The notes: a model not told the origin generated them from the letters alone. A stretch of 40,149 nt of DNA from Lebetimonas sp. JH292 (GCF_000523275.1 NZ_ATHQ01000003.1:1-40149), one strand, 5' to 3'. Shown: positions 7,423 to 16,275, counted from the stretch's first letter. Made by a program: numbers and translations.

Positions 7423-8328
7423 ATGCAGGAAATTAACATAAATGAAATTAAAAATCCGGAATATGTATTGGTCGGTAATAAAAAAATGAAGTTGGATGAT
7501 TTGATAAATGATTATGTTGAGTTAAAATATTCCAATAAAAAAGCGTTAAAAAAATATCTGCAGGAACAGCAGTTAAAACCGTATCAGGCCGAGCTTATCA
7601 AACTGCAAAATTATTTGGAAAAAAATTCTGTAAGAATGGTTGTTTTATTTGAAGGAAGAGATGCAGCAGGCAAAGGCGGGACGATTAGAAGAATTGTAAG
7701 ATATATGAACGAAAAGCACTACCGTGTGGTTGCCCTTGGAAAACCGAGCGATGTTCAAAAAACCCAGTGGTATTTTCAAAGGTATGTTGAGCAGTTTCCA
7801 AGAGGCGGAGAAATGGTTTTATTTGACCGTAGCTGGTACAACAGGGCAATGGTTGAACCCGTTTTTGGATTTTGCACGCAGCAGCAGTATGAGACTTTTA
7901 TTGAAGAATGCCCTATGTTTGAAAAATCCCTTGTAATGGAAGGGACAATTTTAGTTAAGATATATCTTTCTATTTCAAAAGAAGAACAGGCTAAAAGGTT
8001 TGAGAAAAGAAGAAGAGATCCATTGAGGCAGTGGAAACTAAGTGAAATAGACCTGCAGGCGCAGGATAAATGGGATGAATTTACAGAAATGAAATATAAA
8101 ATGCTAAAAGCAACTCACACGCATTACGCCCCTTGGACTGTTATTAGAAGTGATGATAAGCATTTGGCAAGGTTAAATGCTATGAAAGTAATTTTAAATG
8201 CCGTTGATTATAAAGAACGCAACAATGAACTTAATTATGTGCCTGATGAAGGAATAGTCGTAAGCGGTGCAAGGGAAATAGAGATTATGGAAGCAGACAG
8301 AATCAGAAGCGGAAAGTTTGTAAGCTAA
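7423..8328 (+). CDS. ppk2: Polyphosphate kinase 2 (PPK2), copy 1
   Basis: A 301-residue PPK2. Walker A is GRDAAGKGGT at residues 78-87, Walker B is FDRSWYNRA at 134-142, and the lid segment FEKRRRDPLRQWKLS follows at about 193-207. The one-domain layout is that of class I PPK2, which mainly transfers phosphate from polyphosphate to GDP or ADP, and can run in reverse. Campylobacter jejuni has one such gene; this window has a second, distinct copy at 35501-36409. A GGGGG-containing purine stretch stands 8-10 bases before the ATG. Which nucleotide it prefers cannot be read from the sequence. Confidence 0.93.
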   Translation: MQEININEIKNPEYVLVGNKKMKLDDLINDYVELKYSNKKALKKYLQEQQLKPYQAELIKLQNYLEKNSVRMVVLFEGRDAAGKGGTIRRIVRYMNEKHYRVVALGKPSDVQKTQWYFQRYVEQFPRGGEMVLFDRSWYNRAMVEPVFGFCTQQQYETFIEECPMFEKSLVMEGTILVKIYLSISKEEQAKRFEKRRRDPLRQWKLSEIDLQAQDKWDEFTEMKYKMLKATHTHYAPWTVIRSDDKHLARLNAMKVILNAVDYKERNNELNYVPDEGIVVSGAREIEIMEADRIRSGKFVS

Positions 8329-8334
8329 ATTGAG

Positions 8335-8393
8335 AGTGAAAGTGTGAAAATGGTGAAAATAGTGAATGGTGAATGGTGAGTGGTGAGTGGCCA
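8335..8393 (+). repeat. Degenerate heptamer (GTGARTGG-like) array
   Basis: Between the ppk2 stop and trpD, short GTGAA/GTGAG units repeat with a period near seven bases, ending GTGAATGGTGAATGGTGAG and variants. This is the most degenerate member of the array family found also near 16.2, 21.3, 24.5, 26.9 and 31.7 kb. No GC-rich hairpin accompanies it here. After it, AAGGAG precedes the trpD start. Confidence 0.7.
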
Positions 8394-8436
8394 AGAAGCC
8401 AAGTTCCAAGTTAAAAATTTTTAATAAGGAGAATAA

Positions 8437-9420
8437 ATGGAGTATAATGAGGCAAGAGAAAAATTTGAGAAACTTTTTAATAATGAAATGAGAGAAGATG
8501 AAGCAAAAGATTTTTTGATTGAACTCTATAAAAAAGGGGAAACCCCCAGTGAAATAGCCGCCGCCGCTGATGTTATGAGAGAACATTCCGTTAAACTTCC
8601 TGTGAGTGATGATTTAAGGGAAAAACTGATTGATATTGTGGGAACCGGTGGGGATAAATCCAACAGTTTTAATATTTCTTCCACAACAGCTCTTTTAATA
8701 TCATCTCTTGGAAGTTTTGTTGCAAAACACGGAAACAGAAGCGTTACAAGTAAGTCCGGAAGTGCGGATATGCTTGAAGCTTTAGGAATTAATCTTAATT
8801 TGACTCCCCAAAATCAGGTAAAAATGTTAGAAGAGGCTCACTTTACATTTATTTTTGCAATAAATCATCATCCGGCAATGAAATATATTATGCCAATTAG
8901 AAAAAGTTTGAGTCATAGGACTATTTTTAATATTTTAGGTCCTCTTACCAATCCCGCCGGGGCAAAAAAATATTTGTTAGGAGTTTTTTCTCCCGATTTT
9001 GTGGAAAAAATTGCATCAGCCTTTACCCTTATGGATATAAATTCGGCTATGGTTGTAAGCAGTCTTGACGGAATGGATGAAATATCAGTTGCAGCGCCAA
9101 CCAAAGCTGTTTATTATAACGGGGTTAAATTAGAGGATTTAACAATTAGACCTGAGAGTTTTGGAATAAAGGGAAATAAAGAAGATTTAATCGGCGGAGA
9201 TGCAAAAGAAAATGCAAAAATCACCAGGGGAATTTTAGAAGGGGTTATAAAGGATGCTAAAAGAGAAGCAGTTTTATTAAATGCGGCCGCTGCTCTTTTT
9301 GTAGACGGAAAAGCAAATTCAATTGAAGAAGGTTTAAATTTGGCTGCCGAAGCAATTGACAGCGGAAGGGCAATAAATCACCTTGAAAAAATAATAGAAA
9401 CCAGCAACAGACTAAAATAA
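8437..9420 (+). CDS. trpD: Anthranilate phosphoribosyltransferase (TrpD)
   Basis: A 327-residue enzyme of tryptophan synthesis that joins anthranilate to phosphoribosyl pyrophosphate. The PRPP loop DIVGTGGDKSNSFNISS lies at about residues 66-82, followed by KHGNRSVTSKSGSADMLEALG, which holds the anthranilate-binding lysine and asparagine. The magnesium-binding DGMDEIS (about 210-216) is intact. The length is typical. No other trp gene lies next to it, so the pathway genes are scattered or split. TAAGGAG lies six bases upstream of the ATG. The TsaE gene starts 13 bases after the stop. Confidence 0.95.
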   Translation: MEYNEAREKFEKLFNNEMREDEAKDFLIELYKKGETPSEIAAAADVMREHSVKLPVSDDLREKLIDIVGTGGDKSNSFNISSTTALLISSLGSFVAKHGNRSVTSKSGSADMLEALGINLNLTPQNQVKMLEEAHFTFIFAINHHPAMKYIMPIRKSLSHRTIFNILGPLTNPAGAKKYLLGVFSPDFVEKIASAFTLMDINSAMVVSSLDGMDEISVAAPTKAVYYNGVKLEDLTIRPESFGIKGNKEDLIGGDAKENAKITRGILEGVIKDAKREAVLLNAAAALFVDGKANSIEEGLNLAAEAIDSGRAINHLEKIIETSNRLK

Positions 9421-9433
9421 TGGAAAATGTATA

Positions 9434-9847
9434 ATGGAGAATGGAAAGTTTGAAATAAATTCAATTGAAGATTTAAAAAAAGTAATTGATTGTATAAAAA
9501 ATAGTGGTAAAAATATTATTATTTTAAGCGGGACGCTTGGAAGCGGGAAAACCACACTTGTTAAAGAGTTTGTAAGAAGTATGGGTATAAAAGAAGATGC
9601 CACATCTCCTACTTTTGCTATTCAAAATATTTATGAAGGCATAATTTTTCATTATGATTTATACAATAAAGGTGTAAATGACTTTTTAAGTCTCGGGCTT
9701 TTGGAAGAGCTTGAAAAAGAGGGATATCATTTTATCGAATGGGGGGAGGATTTAAGTGAAATTTTAGAAAATTTCGGTATTGAATATATTTTTATAAAAA
9801 TTACGATGGATAATGATAAAAGGCTTTTTGAATGTCAAAACTTATAG
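9434..9847 (+). CDS. tsaE: tRNA threonylcarbamoyladenosine biosynthesis ATPase TsaE
   Basis: A 137-residue cytosolic P-loop protein. The Walker A motif GTLGSGKTT is at residues 33-41, then the TsaE signature TSPTFAIQNIY and the strand HYDLYN; the C-terminal FIEWGEDL is also typical. TsaE works with TsaB and TsaD to make the t6A37 modification in ANN-decoding tRNAs. It overlaps lptB by 16 bases, and lptB overlaps rpoN by four, a cluster also found in Campylobacter jejuni (Cj0668c-Cj0670). Confidence 0.92.
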   Translation: MENGKFEINSIEDLKKVIDCIKNSGKNIIILSGTLGSGKTTLVKEFVRSMGIKEDATSPTFAIQNIYEGIIFHYDLYNKGVNDFLSLGLLEELEKEGYHFIEWGEDLSEILENFGIEYIFIKITMDNDKRLFECQNL

Positions 9848-10551
9848 CAAAAAATCTTAAAAAATCTTTTAAAAAAAATTTAATTATAAAAGGCGTCAGC
9901 ATTGAGGCTAAAAGAGGGGAGGTTGTAGGATTACTCGGGCCTAACGGTGCCGGAAAAACGACAACTTTTTATCTAATCTGTGGACTTTTAAAACCTGATA
10001 GCGGGGAAGTTATTTATGAAAACAAAGATGTGACAAAACTCCCTTTATATAAAAAAGCAAGGCTCGGAATCGGTTATCTGCCGCAGGAAAGCTCCATTTT
10101 TAGGGATTTGAGTGTTGAAGATAATTTATATATTGTTGCGGAAGAATATTATGACAAAAAAGAAAAAGAAAAAGTGGTGGAAGATTTGCTTGAAAAATTC
10201 AATATTGAGCCTATAAGAAAAAGAAAAGGTATAAATTTGAGCGGAGGTGAAAGAAGAAGGGTTGAAATAGCAAGGGCGCTTGTGGTAAAACCCAAATTTT
10301 TGTTTCTTGATGAGCCTTTTGCCGGGGTGGACCCTGTGAATGTAAATGACATTAAACATCTGATAACTTTTCTTTCAAAAGAAAATATCGGTATAATTAT
10401 TACAGACCATAATGTCAGAGAGACGCTTTCTATATGCGACAGGGCCTATGTCTTAAAAGACGGGCTTATATTGACTGAGGGCAAAGCCGAAGAAATTGTA
10501 TCTCATAATGAAGTCAGAAAAAGCTATTTGGGAGAGGATTTTTCTTTATGA
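9832..10551 (+). CDS. lptB: Lipopolysaccharide export ABC ATPase LptB
   Basis: A 239-residue ABC ATPase. Walker A GPNGAGKTT is at about residues 36-44, the Q-loop in LGIGYLPQESSIFRDLSVEDN, the ABC signature LSGGERRRVEIARAL at about 137-151, and Walker B FLFLDEPFAGVDP follows with the H-loop in ITDHNVRET. QESSIFRDL and LSGGERRRVEIARAL are diagnostic for LptB. It powers transport of lipopolysaccharide from the inner membrane through the LptFG-C-A-D bridge. The gene overlaps both neighbours, consistent with one operon. The partners LptF/G/C/A are not in this window. Confidence 0.93.
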   Translation: MSKLIAKNLKKSFKKNLIIKGVSIEAKRGEVVGLLGPNGAGKTTTFYLICGLLKPDSGEVIYENKDVTKLPLYKKARLGIGYLPQESSIFRDLSVEDNLYIVAEEYYDKKEKEKVVEDLLEKFNIEPIRKRKGINLSGGERRRVEIARALVVKPKFLFLDEPFAGVDPVNVNDIKHLITFLSKENIGIIITDHNVRETLSICDRAYVLKDGLILTEGKAEEIVSHNEVRKSYLGEDFSL

Positions 10552-11780
10552 AATTAAAAACAAAAACAACAAATAAACTTTCTACAAAACTGCTTAATTT
10601 TTTACCGTTTTTAAAAGCAAGCGTTGATGATTTGTTTGAGGAAATAAATGAAATTTCCAAAGAAAATCCTTTTTTGGAAGTTAAAAACAAAAGATTTATT
10701 ACAATCAGTAATCTTAAAAACGCCAACACTGACGAAATAGAAGCTTTAACCACTTCTAAATCTACTTTATATGAAACATTGATAAAACAGATAGAAAATT
10801 CCCATTTTTTCCCTACACAAAAATCAAAAAGCATTGCTTTAGAAATTATCCAGGATTTAAACAATGAAGGTTATTTTGAAGGGGATATTAAAAAAATAGC
10901 ACAAAAAACTGGTGTGGAAGTGGAAAAAGTGGAAAAAATAAGAAAACGTTTTATTTATCTGCAGCCCTCAGGTGTAGGTGCAAAAGATATGAAAGAAGCT
11001 ATGCTTTTTCAGATTGAAACTCTTAATATAGATGAAAAAGTATATAAACTTTCAAAAGCCATAATCAAAGATTTGGAGCATATCGACAGATATGTTGATG
11101 AAGATGGTTATGAAGAAAGTTTGAAGGTTATAAAACAGCTTAACATTATTCCTGCGGGTGAATTTTTTAAAGACGAGGAGATTATTCCTGAAATTATAGT
11201 TTTAAATAATGATGGAAATCTGGAAATAAGGCTAAATGACGAACATTATCCAGAAGTAAATATAAATAAAAAAGAATTAAACAGCGAGTATGTAAAAGAA
11301 AAATTCAAAGAGGCGAGAAATATAGTCGAAGCACTTGAAATGAGAAAAGAAACCTTAAAAAAAATTGCCCTTATGATTGTTGAGATTCAGTATGAATTTT
11401 TCTTAGGCGGCGTTATAAAACCCATGAAAATAAAAGATTTGGCTGATGAGCTGGGATATGCGCCTTCCACTATCAGCAGGGCTATTGCAAACAAATATCT
11501 TTTGTGCGGCAAAGGTACAATACCTCTTAAAAATTTTTTTTCTTTCGGCCTGGATGAAGAAATTTCAGCAAGACAGATAAAAGAAGAAATAAAAAAGCTT
11601 ATTAAAAATGAAAATAAAAGCAAGCCTTTAAGTGACGATAAATTAACGGATATTATAAATGAAAAATATAATCTGAATTTAGTAAGAAGGACTATTTCCA
11701 AATACAGGGACGCCCTTGAAATCCCTAGCAGCAGGGAAAGAAAAAAACTTTATAAAATCAATTTAGCTTCTAACAATTAA
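10548..11780 (+). CDS. rpoN: RNA polymerase sigma-54 factor RpoN
   Basis: A 410-residue sigma-54, close to the Campylobacter length of about 416. The N-terminal region I (LSTKLLNFLPFLKASVDDLFEEI) binds the activator and holds the polymerase closed. The core-binding part follows, then the helix-turn-helix (MKIKDLADELGYAPSTISRA) and the RpoN box VRRTISKYRDAL at about residues 379-390, which contacts the -24 element. In Campylobacterota sigma-54 drives middle flagellar genes. No bacterial enhancer-binding activator is present in the window. Its 3' end overlaps ybeY on the other strand by 18 bases. Confidence 0.95.
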   Translation: MKLKTKTTNKLSTKLLNFLPFLKASVDDLFEEINEISKENPFLEVKNKRFITISNLKNANTDEIEALTTSKSTLYETLIKQIENSHFFPTQKSKSIALEIIQDLNNEGYFEGDIKKIAQKTGVEVEKVEKIRKRFIYLQPSGVGAKDMKEAMLFQIETLNIDEKVYKLSKAIIKDLEHIDRYVDEDGYEESLKVIKQLNIIPAGEFFKDEEIIPEIIVLNNDGNLEIRLNDEHYPEVNINKKELNSEYVKEKFKEARNIVEALEMRKETLKKIALMIVEIQYEFFLGGVIKPMKIKDLADELGYAPSTISRAIANKYLLCGKGTIPLKNFFSFGLDEEISARQIKEEIKKLIKNENKSKPLSDDKLTDIINEKYNLNLVRRTISKYRDALEIPSSRERKKLYKINLASNN

Positions 11781-12176
11781 ACTTTCAGGCAGATTAAATT
11801 TTTTAATTATTTCAGCCTCTTTTTGTCTCATCTCACCGTTGTCAATTTCATGGTCATATCCAAGCAAGTGCAAAAGCCCGTGGATAAAAAGAAGTGTAAT
11901 TTCTTCATCAACGCTGTGTCCGAAATTAACGGAGCCTTCTTTAGCTTTGTCAATAGAAATTACAATACTGCCAAGTGGTATACCGGGAATATTTTCAAGT
12001 GGGAAACTTAATACATCTGTGGGTTTATCCAGTTTGCGGTATTCTTTATTTAAGGCTTTAATTTCATTATTATCTGTTAAAATAAGTTCTATATCTTTGT
12101 CTGTGAGATATTCATAAACCGGTTTTAATTTGTTTATATTTAAATTATAATTACTCCTGTTGTCGAAATCTATCAT
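11763..12176 (-). CDS. ybeY: Endoribonuclease / rRNA maturation factor YbeY
   Basis: A 137-residue zinc protein with the signature HGLLHLLGYDHEID (HGxLHLxGYDH) at about residues 100-113, whose three histidines bind zinc. The upstream part LNKEYRKLDKPTDVLSFP is also typical. YbeY takes part in 16S rRNA 3' processing and ribosome quality control. It stands alone on the minus strand, with a TATAAT at 12198-12203 (minus) in front. The convergent overlap with rpoN means the two transcripts pair at their ends. Confidence 0.94.
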   Translation of the reverse strand: MIDFDNRSNYNLNINKLKPVYEYLTDKDIELILTDNNEIKALNKEYRKLDKPTDVLSFPLENIPGIPLGSIVISIDKAKEGSVNFGHSVDEEITLLFIHGLLHLLGYDHEIDNGEMRQKEAEIIKKFNLPESLIVRS

Positions 12177-12254
12177 TATTTGCCTTTTTTTAGTAAAATT
12201 ATAATAAATAATGCAAGTTTTTGATTAAGGCAGTGTTTAATATTAGGAGTAAAA
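12177..12254. promoter_or_regulatory. Overlapping divergent promoters ybeY / queC
   Basis: One stretch reads as TATAAT on both strands: 12198-12203 on the minus strand for ybeY and 12200-12205 on the plus strand for queC, so only one polymerase can probably occupy the spot at once. AGGAG at 12245-12249 precedes the queC ATG. I see no preQ1 riboswitch in the short leader. Confidence 0.55.
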
Positions 12255-12908
12255 ATGAAAAAAGCCGTTGTAATTTTGAGCGGTGGAATGGATTCCACTA
12301 CAGCTTTGTTTATTGCAAAAAAAGAAGGATATGACATAATACCTGTTCATTTTAATTACGGACAAAGGACTCAAAGAAGAGAGTTAAAAGCATTTGACGA
12401 TATTTGCGAATATGCAAAAATTACCAATAAGTATATAATTGATTTGCCTTTTTTTACCCAAATCGGGGCAAGCGCCCTTGTGGATACACATCTTGAAGTG
12501 CCGACGGAAGGGATAAAACCCGGAATTCCGATTACATATGTTTCGTTTAGAAACGGTATATTTCTTTCAATTGCAGCAGCTATTGCGGAAAAAGAAAAAG
12601 CATGCGCCGTTTTTATAGGAGTTGTGGAGGAAGACAGCAGCGGTTATCCGGACTGCAGGGAGGATTTTATAAAAAAAATGCAAAATGCAATTAATGCCGG
12701 AACGAAACCTGAAACCGTCATTGAAATTAAAACCCCTTTAATTCATCTAAAAAAAGAAGATATTGTAAAAGAAGCCATTAAAGTCAATGCGCCGCTTGAA
12801 CTTACCTGGAGCTGCTATAAAAATGAAGATGAGGCCTGCGGAGTATGCGACAGTTGCAGACTAAGGCTCAAGGGCTTTGAAAAAGCAGGAATAAAAGATT
12901 TAACATAA
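12255..12908 (+). CDS. queC: 7-cyano-7-deazaguanine (preQ0) synthase QueC
   Basis: A 217-residue enzyme that converts carboxy-deazaguanine to preQ0 with ATP and ammonia, on the route to queuosine in tRNA. The PP-loop SGGMDSTT is at residues 9-16, and the C-terminal zinc site is formed by Cys187, Cys195, Cys198 and Cys201 (CGVCDSC). VHFNYGQRTQRRE and GVVEEDSSGYPDCR are family segments. QueD, QueE and QueF are not in the window. It probably has its own promoter shared back-to-back with ybeY. Confidence 0.95.
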   Translation: MKKAVVILSGGMDSTTALFIAKKEGYDIIPVHFNYGQRTQRRELKAFDDICEYAKITNKYIIDLPFFTQIGASALVDTHLEVPTEGIKPGIPITYVSFRNGIFLSIAAAIAEKEKACAVFIGVVEEDSSGYPDCREDFIKKMQNAINAGTKPETVIEIKTPLIHLKKEDIVKEAIKVNAPLELTWSCYKNEDEACGVCDSCRLRLKGFEKAGIKDLT

Positions 12909-12961
12909 AAATAAGAAATAGTTTTTCAAAGAAAGAAAAGATTTTTTTTTAAAGGGATAAA

Positions 12962-13801
12962 ATGCAAAAAAAGATAAAAACGGTTGAAACACTTCTTGAC
13001 GCCCTTCCTTTTATAAGGGAATTTTACGGAAAAACAATTGTTATAAAATACGGCGGTGCGGCTCAGATTGACGAAAAATTAAAAGAGAGTTTTGCTATTG
13101 ATATTACCATGCTTTATATGGTCGGGATAAAACCTATTATTGTCCACGGCGGAGGCAAAAGAATTACGGAAATTTTAAACGCCCTGAATGTAAAAACTGA
13201 ATTTAAAGACGGAATAAGAGTTACTACAAAAGAATCAATAAAAATTGCCGAAATGGTATTAAGCGGTGAAATTAATAAGGAAATAGTGAATATGTTAAAT
13301 CAGCACGGGGCAAAAGCAATAGGTATAAACGGGAAAGACATGTCTTTTATGAAGGCTAAATCTTTAATGGGATACACCGGAAAAATTACTTCGGTTAACG
13401 GGGTTTTTATAAATAAATTGGTTTTGGAAAACTTAATTCCGGTAATTGCACCGATAGCGGCAGGGGAGAGTGCAACTCATCCAGGATATAATATCAATGC
13501 GGATACCGCTGCAAGTGAAATAGCCGCTTCCCTGAAAGCTAAAAAAGTGATATTTTTAACGGATACGCCCGGAGTTTTGGATAAAGAGAAAAATTTAATT
13601 TCTTCTCTTACAAAAGAAGAAATAGAAAATTTAAAAAAAGACGGCACAATTGCCGGAGGAATGATTCCAAAAGTTGAAGCTGCACTTGATGCCGTGGAAA
13701 AAGGGGTTGAAAAAGCCCATATTATAGATGGACGAATAGAGCATTCCATTTTGCTTGAATTATTAACAAGCGAAGGAATAGGGACAGAAATAAAAAATTA
13801 A
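12962..13801 (+). CDS. argB: Acetylglutamate kinase (ArgB)
   Basis: A 279-residue amino-acid kinase. The N-terminal VIKYGGAAQ binds phosphate (about residues 26-34), IIVHGGGKRIT follows at about 59-69, and FLTDTPGVLD and GGMIPKVEAALDAV make the nucleotide and acetylglutamate sites. It phosphorylates N-acetylglutamate in arginine synthesis. The N-terminal helix before the kinase core (about residues 1-20) is of the type linked with arginine-sensitive hexameric ArgB, so feedback control is likely. AAAGGG lies close before the ATG. fliW follows seven bases after the stop. Confidence 0.95.
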   Translation: MQKKIKTVETLLDALPFIREFYGKTIVIKYGGAAQIDEKLKESFAIDITMLYMVGIKPIIVHGGGKRITEILNALNVKTEFKDGIRVTTKESIKIAEMVLSGEINKEIVNMLNQHGAKAIGINGKDMSFMKAKSLMGYTGKITSVNGVFINKLVLENLIPVIAPIAAGESATHPGYNINADTAASEIAASLKAKKVIFLTDTPGVLDKEKNLISSLTKEEIENLKKDGTIAGGMIPKVEAALDAVEKGVEKAHIIDGRIEHSILLELLTSEGIGTEIKN

Positions 13802-13807
13802 GGAGAA

Positions 13808-14179
13808 ATGATGAAATTTTCAGTTAAAAAACCGATTTTTGGATTTGAAAAGTTAAATGAAGTGGAACTTCAAAAGATTGATGAAACGTTTGCGGTTTTA
13901 AAAGATGTTAAAGGAAATGTTTTATTTACATTGATTAATCCTTTTATTTTAAAAAATAATTTTGATTTTGAAGTGCCAAACGATGTAAAAGTACTTTTGG
14001 ATTTGAATGAAAATGCAAATATAGAAGTGTTTTGCAATGTTGTAATGAAAGAGCCTATTACAGAAGCGATTGTTAATTTTAAAGCCCCTTTTATTTTTAA
14101 TAAATCAAACAAAACCTGTTCCCAGATTATTTTAGATAATGAAGGTTATGCAAAAATAGGAGAATTTATAAAAGAATAA
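13808..14179 (+). CDS. fliW: Flagellar assembly factor FliW
   Basis: A 123-residue beta-rich protein with the family opening FSVKKPIFGFEKLNEVELQKID and later VKVLLDLNENANIEVFCNVV and APFIFN. FliW binds flagellin and the regulator CsrA; free FliW relieves CsrA repression of flagellin translation, tying synthesis to export. This implies a flagellated cell with CsrA. It follows argB closely (AAGGAG within the spacer), an arrangement not functionally explained, and no csrA or flagellar gene lies near it. Confidence 0.88.
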   Translation: MMKFSVKKPIFGFEKLNEVELQKIDETFAVLKDVKGNVLFTLINPFILKNNFDFEVPNDVKVLLDLNENANIEVFCNVVMKEPITEAIVNFKAPFIFNKSNKTCSQIILDNEGYAKIGEFIKE

Positions 14180-14182
14180 TAG

Positions 14183-14188
14183 TATAAT
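14183..14188 (+). promoter_or_regulatory. TATAAT hexamer before helicase gene
   Basis: A perfect TATAAT sits in the 22-bp gap between fliW and the helicase gene, about 14-20 bases before the possible starts. Transcription from it would give a very short leader. Confidence 0.5.
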
Positions 14189-14201
14189 TCCACCAAAAAG
14201 G

Positions 14202-16229
14202 GTGCTTTTGCCTTTATCGAAATTAAATAAAGAACAATTTGTTGCCGCAAGTGCTCCGCTTGGTCATAATTTGGTAATAGCGAGTGCCGGTACGGGAAAA
14301 ACTTCAACAATTATAGGAAGAATCGCATATCTGCTTCAAAACGGTTTAAAACCGGAAGAAATACTGCTTTTAACCTTTACAAACAAAGCCGCCAATGAAA
14401 TGAAAGAGAGGGTTTCTTATTTTATTCCGGGTGCTAAAAATATTGAAGCAGGAACATTTCATGCCGTAAGTTACAGATGGTTAAGGAAATTAAATAAAAA
14501 TATAGTATTAAAAACACCTAAAGATATGAAAATTTTATTCCGTTCTATTTATGCAAAAAGGGATTTTAACAGAATATTGGGGGAGGAAAAGCCTTACAGC
14601 GCCAATTATCTTTTTGAACTCTATTCTATGTTTTTAAATTCAAATGAAGAAAATTTTGAGAATTTTTTAGAAAAAAAAGCACCCAGCCAGCTTGAATATT
14701 CAATTGTTTATGAGGATATATTTGAGGAATATGAAGAAATTAAAAAAAAACATAATCTTGTTGATTTTGATTCATTGTTAATATATATGATTAATGAGCT
14801 CAAAAACGGAATTGAAAATCCATATACGGAGGTATTGGTTGATGAATACCAGGATACCAATCCCCTGCAAAACGAATTTATAGAAAATGTTAAAAAAAAT
14901 CTTTTTTGTGTTGGGGATTATGACCAGAGTATTTATGCTTTTAACGGAGCGGATATTAATATTATTTCCACGTTTGATAAACGATATAATGATGCAAAAA
15001 TTTTTACACTGACAAAAAATTACAGAAGTTACGGGGAAATTTTATCAATTGCAAATAAAGTGATAGCCTATAATCCGAGAGTTTATCCAAAAAGTTTGGA
15101 GGTGACAAGGGGATATTCGGGAGAATTTCCAAAAGTATTGATTTATAACGATACGTTTGAGGAATACAGAGACTTAGCAAACAGGATTTTAAATTCCACT
15201 TCGGCAAAAGACGAAACAGCGGTACTTTTTAGAAACAATTCATCGGCAGATGCCATTGAGGCGGTTTTAAGGGAAAAAGGAATTGAATGCAGGAGAAAAG
15301 GCGGGGTCGGTTTTTTTGAATCAAAAGAAATCAAAATAACCCTTGATATGTTATATTTTATTTTAAATCCCAAAGATATTATGTCTTTTATTCATATAGT
15401 AGAGAATGCAAAAGGAATAGGAAATTCCATTGCAACCGATTTATTTGAGGCTTTAAGTGTTTTGGGAAACGGAAATGTGATAGAAGGGTTTTTAAAACCG
15501 GATTTAACTAAAAAAATATTTACATCAAAAAAGACATCTTATCAGTTGGGTCTTTTTGATGATTTTATAGAACTGGGAAGTTTAGGCAGATTTAAAAATT
15601 TGGGATTTGAGGAAAAATTTTTGGAAAATCCTATTTTAAAACATCCCAAACTTGGAATTGAAGGGGCCGAATTTTTATATAATTTTTATTTGTTTTTAAA
15701 AAGAATAAAAATTTTAAAAAACCCACATTCTATTTTTAATGAACTTATTTATTCCAAAATATTTGATCATATAATTTCAAATTTGGCAAAAGAGCGTTCC
15801 CGTGACAAAAATGGAAAAATAGATACAGCTTTGTATGACGAAAAAAAAGATGCAATAAAAAGAAAAGTGGATATTTTAAAAAATTTACTTAAAAATTATT
15901 CATCATTGGAAAAATTTATAAATGCGTTGGTACTCGGGGGAAATGAAATGAGCGAAGGCAAGGGCGTCAATCTATTAACGGTGCATGCAAGTAAAGGATT
16001 GGAATTTAAAGAAGTTTATATCGTGGATTTGATGGAAAAAAGATTTCCGAATATCAAACTTTCAAAACCGGCAGGGGGAATTGAAGAAGAAAGGCGCCTT
16101 TTTTATGTAGCCGTAACAAGGGCGAAAGATAAACTTTTTTTTATGCTGGCAAAAAGAGACAGAATTAAAAATATAGAATATGAACCAAGCAGATTTTTAA
16201 GTGAGGCGGGATATAATATAAGTGAGTAG
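14202..16229 (+). CDS. UvrD/Rep-family (SF1A) DNA helicase
   Basis: A 675-residue helicase. Motif I ASAGTGKTST is at about residues 28-37, motif Ia in LLLTFTNKAANEMKERV, motif II VDEYQDTNP at about 213-221, motif III GDYDQSIYAFNGAD, motif IV NYRS, motif V TVHASKGLEFKEVY and motif VI RRLFYVAVTRAKDKL. It unwinds DNA 3'-5' in repair or replication restart. It is slightly shorter than E. coli UvrD (720). The start is GTG at 14202 or, with better spacing from AAAAAGGG, TTG at 14208. Its last codons (Ser-Glu-stop) are supplied by the heptamer array that follows. Confidence 0.93.
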   Translation: MLLPLSKLNKEQFVAASAPLGHNLVIASAGTGKTSTIIGRIAYLLQNGLKPEEILLLTFTNKAANEMKERVSYFIPGAKNIEAGTFHAVSYRWLRKLNKNIVLKTPKDMKILFRSIYAKRDFNRILGEEKPYSANYLFELYSMFLNSNEENFENFLEKKAPSQLEYSIVYEDIFEEYEEIKKKHNLVDFDSLLIYMINELKNGIENPYTEVLVDEYQDTNPLQNEFIENVKKNLFCVGDYDQSIYAFNGADINIISTFDKRYNDAKIFTLTKNYRSYGEILSIANKVIAYNPRVYPKSLEVTRGYSGEFPKVLIYNDTFEEYRDLANRILNSTSAKDETAVLFRNNSSADAIEAVLREKGIECRRKGGVGFFESKEIKITLDMLYFILNPKDIMSFIHIVENAKGIGNSIATDLFEALSVLGNGNVIEGFLKPDLTKKIFTSKKTSYQLGLFDDFIELGSLGRFKNLGFEEKFLENPILKHPKLGIEGAEFLYNFYLFLKRIKILKNPHSIFNELIYSKIFDHIISNLAKERSRDKNGKIDTALYDEKKDAIKRKVDILKNLLKNYSSLEKFINALVLGGNEMSEGKGVNLLTVHASKGLEFKEVYIVDLMEKRFPNIKLSKPAGGIEEERRLFYVAVTRAKDKLFFMLAKRDRIKNIEYEPSRFLSEAGYNISE

Positions 16230-16275
16230 TGAGTTGTGAGTTGTGAGCTGTGAGTTGTGAGTTGTGAGTTGTGAG
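16222..16275 (+). repeat. GTGAGTT heptamer array
   Basis: About seven to eight tandem copies of a 7-bp unit, mostly GTGAGTT with GTGAGTA and GTGAGCT variants. It starts inside the last codons of the helicase gene and runs straight into a GC-rich hairpin. Because 7 is not a multiple of 3, every reading frame soon meets TGA or TAG. Confidence 0.9.

Noticed and set aside
8329-8436. Tryptophan attenuator or leader peptide before trpD
   Set aside because: The gap is filled by GTGAATGG-type repeats; there is no run of Trp codons and no terminator hairpin with a U-tract.
12177-12254. preQ1 riboswitch before queC
   Set aside because: The leader is too short and AT-rich, and no pseudoknot pairing with the ribosome site could be drawn.
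16222-16275. CRISPR array
   Set aside because: The units are 7 bp and contiguous, with no unique spacers and no cas genes; these are microsatellite-like arrays.
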